A stretch of DNA of 16,710 nt from an uncultured Collinsella sp. (lineage in GTDB: Bacteria; Actinomycetota; Coriobacteriia; Coriobacteriales; Coriobacteriaceae): positions 1-16,710 of the forward strand of contig CAAEOW010000031.1 in the NCBI GenBank assembly GCA_900757705.1, written 5' to 3'. The number at the start of each line of letters is the position of its first letter. Position 1 is the stretch's first letter. The notes below the pieces were generated by a model, which searched no databases, was not told where the DNA came from, and saw only the letters and a program-made list of their open reading frames with translations. Of the stretch, positions 13,249-16,710 are shown piece after piece. A program made the translations under genes and the position numbers.

Positions 13249-14553
13249 TTAATGGCGGGAGCGCATCCTCACCAAACGCACCATGGCAAGCGCAAAGCCC
13301 GCAGCGGCCACAGCCATGAGTACGTAGAACACCGAGCGAAAGCCGAACAGGAACACATCCGGACGTCCTGCAACAAAACTGGTCACGGCCTCGCCGATCG
13401 CCACGCTCATCTGCCCATACAGGACATTCGACGCCACCGTAATGCCGAGTGCCATGCCGGCGTAGCGCGCCAAACTGCCCAAGCTGCCCGCAAAACCGAG
13501 CGCCTCGCGCGGGGCCGAACCCATATACAGCGAGTTGTTGGGGCTCTGGAAAATCGACGTACCGCACGACATAAATGCGACGCAGCACACGATCACAGGG
13601 ATAGAAGAGTTCTCGTCGAGCGTGCTTACCGCAAAGAGACCGCACACGTACACGCCCAGGCCAACCGCCGTAGGACCCTCGCAGCCAACACGGTCCGAAA
13701 CCGTACCCGATAGCGGACCGATGAAGGCATTCACCATCGGTAGTGCCAAAAAGAGCAGTCCAGAGATGTCAGAACCAAACCCGTGCGCATCCTGAAAATA
13801 GAACGGCAGAATAAACTCGGATGCGCCAATGCCAACGAACACGATGAGCATGCAGACAAGGTTGATAGTGAAGGCCGAATTTGCAAAGCAGCGACGCGCG
13901 GCCTCCGCCAACGACATGGGGCGCTCGCCGGCCTCCGGCTTAACATGCGGCAGCGTGTAGAGCCCCACGATAAACGAGATGACGCCAATGGGCAGGTTGA
14001 TGAGGAAGATGCTCTCCCAGGGAAAGCTTGCCACCAGCATGCCGCCCAGCACGGGGCCGCACGTCATGCCGAGGGCCACAAAGGTCGCGAGGATACCCAT
14101 AGCACGACCGCGCTCGCGCGCCGGAAACGACTCGGTGATGATACCCATGTTGTTAGCCATGGCCGCCGCGCAACCGACGCCCTGAACAATGCGTGCCAGG
14201 ATAAGAGCCTCGAGCGAGGCCGAAAGGCCGCACAGCAGCGAGCCGACCGTAAAGACGATGACACCCAGCTGGAATACGCCCACCTTGCCGCGCACGTCGC
14301 CCAGACGGCCAAACGGCAACATGGCCACGCATGTCGCAAGCAGGTACACCGAACTCACCAGCTGAATGCGATCGAGGCCCACACCCAGCTCCTTTTGCAT
14401 CACGGGCAGCGCCACGGTCACGACGGTCGAATCCAGACACGCCATAAACGTCATGATGAGCACGGTAAACAGAATCGCCCATTTGTTCTTGCCATGGGTG
14501 TCGCCCTCTAGGGCAATGTGCTCGCGGCGCAGCTGCTCTGCGGTTTTATCCAT
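13249..14553 (-). CDS. MFS transporter, DHA2-type drug efflux family
   Basis: A 434-aa inner membrane protein, probably a proton-coupled exporter. Seen: LDSTVVTVALPVMQ in the first helix (DHA family motif), motif A GRLGDVRGKVGVF near 81-93, RIVQGVGCAAAMANNMGII, and motif C LGMTCGPVLGGML in helix 5. About 12 hydrophobic helices can be counted; classical DHA2 proteins have 14 and are nearer 500 aa, so this is a shorter form. The ATG at 14553 is chosen because AAAGGA is spaced five bases from it, whereas the ATG at 14559 would touch the ribosome site. It lies downstream of metY but behind a strong terminator. No regulator is adjacent, and the substrate cannot be inferred. Confidence 0.88.
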   Translation of the reverse strand: MDKTAEQLRREHIALEGDTHGKNKWAILFTVLIMTFMACLDSTVVTVALPVMQKELGVGLDRIQLVSSVYLLATCVAMLPFGRLGDVRGKVGVFQLGVIVFTVGSLLCGLSASLEALILARIVQGVGCAAAMANNMGIITESFPARERGRAMGILATFVALGMTCGPVLGGMLVASFPWESIFLINLPIGVISFIVGLYTLPHVKPEAGERPMSLAEAARRCFANSAFTINLVCMLIVFVGIGASEFILPFYFQDAHGFGSDISGLLFLALPMVNAFIGPLSGTVSDRVGCEGPTAVGLGVYVCGLFAVSTLDENSSIPVIVCCVAFMSCGTSIFQSPNNSLYMGSAPREALGFAGSLGSLARYAGMALGITVASNVLYGQMSVAIGEAVTSFVAGRPDVFLFGFRSVFYVLMAVAAAGFALAMVRLVRMRSRH

Positions 14554-14579
14554 ATCCATCCTTTCGAGTGGCGCAACGC

Positions 14580-14626
14580 AAAAACGGGGCCCCGATCGCC
14601 TGCGAACAGTCGCGATTGGGGTCCCG
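14580..14626 (-). terminator. Rho-independent terminator after metY
   Basis: On the minus strand a 15-position stem CGGGACCCCAATCGC/GCGATCGGGGCCCCG (13 pairs, two mismatches) is followed by TTTTTG. It is about 70 bases past the metY stop and 27 bases before the MFS start. The MFS gene must be expressed by readthrough or by a promoter overlapping this region. Confidence 0.85.
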
Positions 14627-14694
14627 CCTACGGAATCGGAACGAAAGATCGCCGAAGCTTTCTGCCAGCATCGGCGCCTTATGCGAACGCTAGC

Positions 14695-15978
14695 CTAGCA
14701 CTGCTCGAGCGCCTGCTCAAGGTCGGCAATCAGATCGGCCGTGTCCTCGAGGCCGCACGACAGGCGCACCATGTCGGCGGAGATGCCACAGGCAATGAGC
14801 TCCTCGTCGTTCATCTGGCGATGGGTGGCGTTTGCCGGATGCAAGCAGCAGGTGCGCGCATCGGCCACGTGCGTGGCGATCTGGGCGAGCTTGAGGCTCT
14901 TCATAAAGGTCTCGGCCGCCGCGCGACCACCGTTAAAGCCAAAGCTCACGACGCCGCAAGTACCGTTGGGCATGTACTTCTGAGCGATGTCATAGTACTT
15001 GTCGCCCTCCAAACCCGGATAGCTCACGAAGCGTACCTTGGGATGACTCTGCAGGAACTTGGCAACGGCCAGGCCGTTCTCGCAATGACGCGGCATGCGC
15101 ACATGCAGGCTCTCGAGCGAGCTGTTCAGGAAGAATGCCGCCTGCGGGTTCTGCATGGGGCCGAGGTCACGCATGAGCTGCGCGGTGGCCTTAGTAATGA
15201 AGGCGCCCTCACGACCGAACTTCTCGGCATAGGTCACGCCGTGGTAGCTCTCGTCGGGCGTGGTGAGACCCGGGAACTTGTCCGCATGAGCCATCCAGTC
15301 AAACTGGCCGTGATCGACGATCACGCCGCCCAGGTAGGCAGCATGTCCATCCATGTACTTGGTGGTGGAGTGCGTAACGATGTCGGCGCCCCACTCAAAG
15401 GGACGGCACATCACGGGCGTCGGGAAGGTGTTGTCGACCATCAGCGGCACGCCGTGGTCATGCGCGGCCTTGGCAAAGCGCTCAATATCGAGCACGGCGA
15501 GGGCGGGATTGGCGATGGTCTCGCCAAAGACGAGCTTGGTGTTGGGCTGGAAGGCTGCCTCGAGCTCCTCATCGGTGCAGTCGGGGGCAACGAACGTGCA
15601 GGTCAAGCCCATACGACCCATGGTATGGGCAAGCAGGTTGTACGTACCGCCGTAGATGGCAGAGCTTGCGACCACGTGATCGCCGGCGCCGGCAACGTTA
15701 AAGATCGAAAGGAAGTTCGCAGCCATGCCCGAGCTCGTGAGCATCGCTGCGGTGCCGCCCTCCATCTCGCAGATCTTGGCGGCAACCAAATCGCACGTGG
15801 GGTTCTGCAGACGGCTGTAGAAATAGCCCGACTCCTCCAGGTCAAACAGCTTGCCCATGTGCTCGGACGTGTCGTACTTCCAGGTGGTGGACTGGTAGAT
15901 GGGCACCTGGCGCGGCTCCGCATCTCCCGGGTGATACCCGCCCTGAACACACGTCGTACCGATGGTCTGCTCGCTCAT
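14695..15978 (-). CDS. metY: O-acetylhomoserine sulfhydrylase / aminocarboxypropyltransferase
   Basis: A 427-aa PLP enzyme of the Cys/Met metabolism family, expected to form homocysteine from O-acetylhomoserine and sulfide in methionine synthesis. Seen: VPIYQSTTWKYD near 26-36, YSRLQNPT near 54-61, EGGTAAMLTSSGMAA around 73-87, Asp182 in MVDNTFPTP (binds the PLP nitrogen) and the PLP Lys207 in HSTTKYMDGH. The long region between 240 and 290 (HGVTYAEKFG) is typical of MetY rather than MetB or MetC. ATG at 15978 has GGGAG six bases upstream; a TTG two codons earlier is the alternative. A plausible promoter lies 40-68 bases upstream and a strong terminator follows. No SAM riboswitch was seen. 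Methionine gamma-lyase is a less likely alternative. Confidence 0.92.
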   Translation of the reverse strand: MSEQTIGTTCVQGGYHPGDAEPRQVPIYQSTTWKYDTSEHMGKLFDLEESGYFYSRLQNPTCDLVAAKICEMEGGTAAMLTSSGMAANFLSIFNVAGAGDHVVASSAIYGGTYNLLAHTMGRMGLTCTFVAPDCTDEELEAAFQPNTKLVFGETIANPALAVLDIERFAKAAHDHGVPLMVDNTFPTPVMCRPFEWGADIVTHSTTKYMDGHAAYLGGVIVDHGQFDWMAHADKFPGLTTPDESYHGVTYAEKFGREGAFITKATAQLMRDLGPMQNPQAAFFLNSSLESLHVRMPRHCENGLAVAKFLQSHPKVRFVSYPGLEGDKYYDIAQKYMPNGTCGVVSFGFNGGRAAAETFMKSLKLAQIATHVADARTCCLHPANATHRQMNDEELIACGISADMVRLSCGLEDTADLIADLEQALEQC

Positions 15979-16017
15979 ATCCAACTCCCTTACTTGGGTT
16001 TTGTTTTTATTCGGTTC

Positions 16018-16046
16018 ACGATACCGCTACCCTGCACCCCTCTCAA
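16018..16046 (-). promoter_or_regulatory. Putative sigma-70-type promoter of metY
   Basis: On the minus strand TTGAGA (16041-16046) and TATCGT (16018-16023) are separated by exactly 17 bases, 40 bases upstream of the metY start codon. Each hexamer has four or five consensus positions. This is a by-eye match only. Confidence 0.45.
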
Positions 16047-16209
16047 CCCATCCCCAAGGTAGGTTATGGGACAAATTGATCCGTGGCATTTATCTCAAGC
16101 CTTGGGCATTTGCTCGATAGATAAAAATGAGGCATCCATGAAGCTCTCGATGATTACACGCACCGTCACGGGTACCATAGGCGGGTACACCGTGACCAAG
16201 GAGACAACG

Positions 16210-16656
16210 ATGAAGCAAATCGATACGGCCCAGCTCGACATCACCGCCTGTCAGGCTCAGGCTGCCGAATACCACGCCCGAGGCTTTAACTGCGCCCAGG
16301 CCGTCGCCTGCACGCTCGCGCCTGCCGTCGGACTCGACCCCCAGGTCGCCTTTACCCTCACCGAGGGCTTTGGCGCCGGCATGGGCGGCATGACCGAGAC
16401 CTGCGGTGCCATCTCGGGCGCCGTGGCCATCATGGGCTTTGTAATGAGCGACGGCATGGAAAATCCCAAGACCAAAGGCCAGACTTACAAGCTGTCGCGC
16501 GAAATCGCCAAGCGTTTTGGCGAGAAGAACACGACGACCGTCTGCGGCACGCTCAAGGGCATCGGATCGGACAAGGGTCCGCTCCGCAGCTGCCCCGGCT
16601 GCATCGACGATGCCGTCGAGATCGCCTGTGATGTGCTAAAGCAGCTCGCCGAGTAA
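16210..16656 (+). CDS. C_GCAxxG_C_C family protein (putative redox protein)
   Basis: A 148-aa cysteine-rich small protein of PF09719 type, common in anaerobes; function not established, thought to be redox or metal related. Seen: GFNCAQAV (Cys28), GFGAGMGGMTETCGAISGAVAIMG (Cys65 within CGAISG), TTTVCGTLKG (Cys112) and SCPGCIDDAVEIAC (Cys128, Cys131, Cys140), the expected spaced cysteines. ATG at 16210 is preceded by AAGGAG with a six-base spacer and gives the usual family length. An in-frame ATG at 16138 with GAGG five bases upstream would add 24 residues and cannot be excluded. It is transcribed divergently from metY. No terminator is visible in the remaining 54 bases. Confidence 0.88.
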   Translation: MKQIDTAQLDITACQAQAAEYHARGFNCAQAVACTLAPAVGLDPQVAFTLTEGFGAGMGGMTETCGAISGAVAIMGFVMSDGMENPKTKGQTYKLSREIAKRFGEKNTTTVCGTLKGIGSDKGPLRSCPGCIDDAVEIACDVLKQLAE

Positions 16657-16710
16657 ACGGCAGCAACAGAAAAACGACGGCCGGCGCGCTTGGAATCCAT
16701 CCAAAAGCAC

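Noticed and set aside
14518..16062. 514-codon open frame on the plus strand opposite metY
   Set aside because: Antisense shadow of a well-supported PLP enzyme; no ribosome site or motif.

Overview
The window is about 60% GC, densely coded and carries mostly catabolic, cofactor and housekeeping genes of an anaerobe. Gene content (an oxygen-sensitive double-cubane/2-hydroxyacyl-CoA dehydratase system, molybdenum cofactor genes, a CLC-type exporter, metY-type sulfhydrylase, a C_GCAxxG_C_C redox protein), strong Shine-Dalgarno sites and the style of the intergenic palindromes suggest a gut Coriobacteriia such as Collinsella. That assignment is an inference from style, not from a marker gene. No rRNA, tRNA, CRISPR array, integrase or transposase gene is visible.

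Layout. (1) 1-3860, minus strand: an operon of two paralogous double-cubane/2-hydroxyacyl-CoA dehydratase-type proteins (427 and 387 aa) followed by their BadF/HgdC-type ATPase activator, cut by the window edge. Each of the two intergenic gaps holds a long fold-back element of the same architecture. Upstream is a 429-bp leader with a dyad, a possible promoter and two overlapping small ORFs. (2) 3861-7321, minus: modA-modB-modC molybdate ABC transporter; ModB has an unusual extra extracytoplasmic domain of about 190 residues. (3) 7475-9277, minus: moeA-mogA, the last steps of molybdopterin cofactor assembly, ending in a good intrinsic terminator. (4) 9488-11959, plus: a CLC antiporter with fluoride-type (CLC-F) motifs and a YegS/DagK-like lipid kinase. 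(5) 11957-13089, minus: an ArfB-like ribosome rescue factor and xpt, with two palindromic elements; the larger is a perfect 38-bp inverted repeat that includes the stop codons of both convergent genes. (6) 13249-15978, minus: a DHA2-type drug efflux MFS protein and O-acetylhomoserine sulfhydrylase, separated by a strong terminator. (7) 16210-16656, plus: a C_GCAxxG_C_C family protein.

How they fit together: modABC imports molybdate and MoeA/MogA insert it into molybdopterin, so regions 2 and 3 form one functional molybdenum block split into two transcription units. The dehydratase-type operon is a self-contained ATP-driven low-potential electron system: the activator reduces the double-cubane proteins. 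Its substrate cannot be read from the sequence. The most unusual features are the two matched fold-back elements inside that operon, the perfect palindrome supplying two stop codons, and the enlarged ModB.
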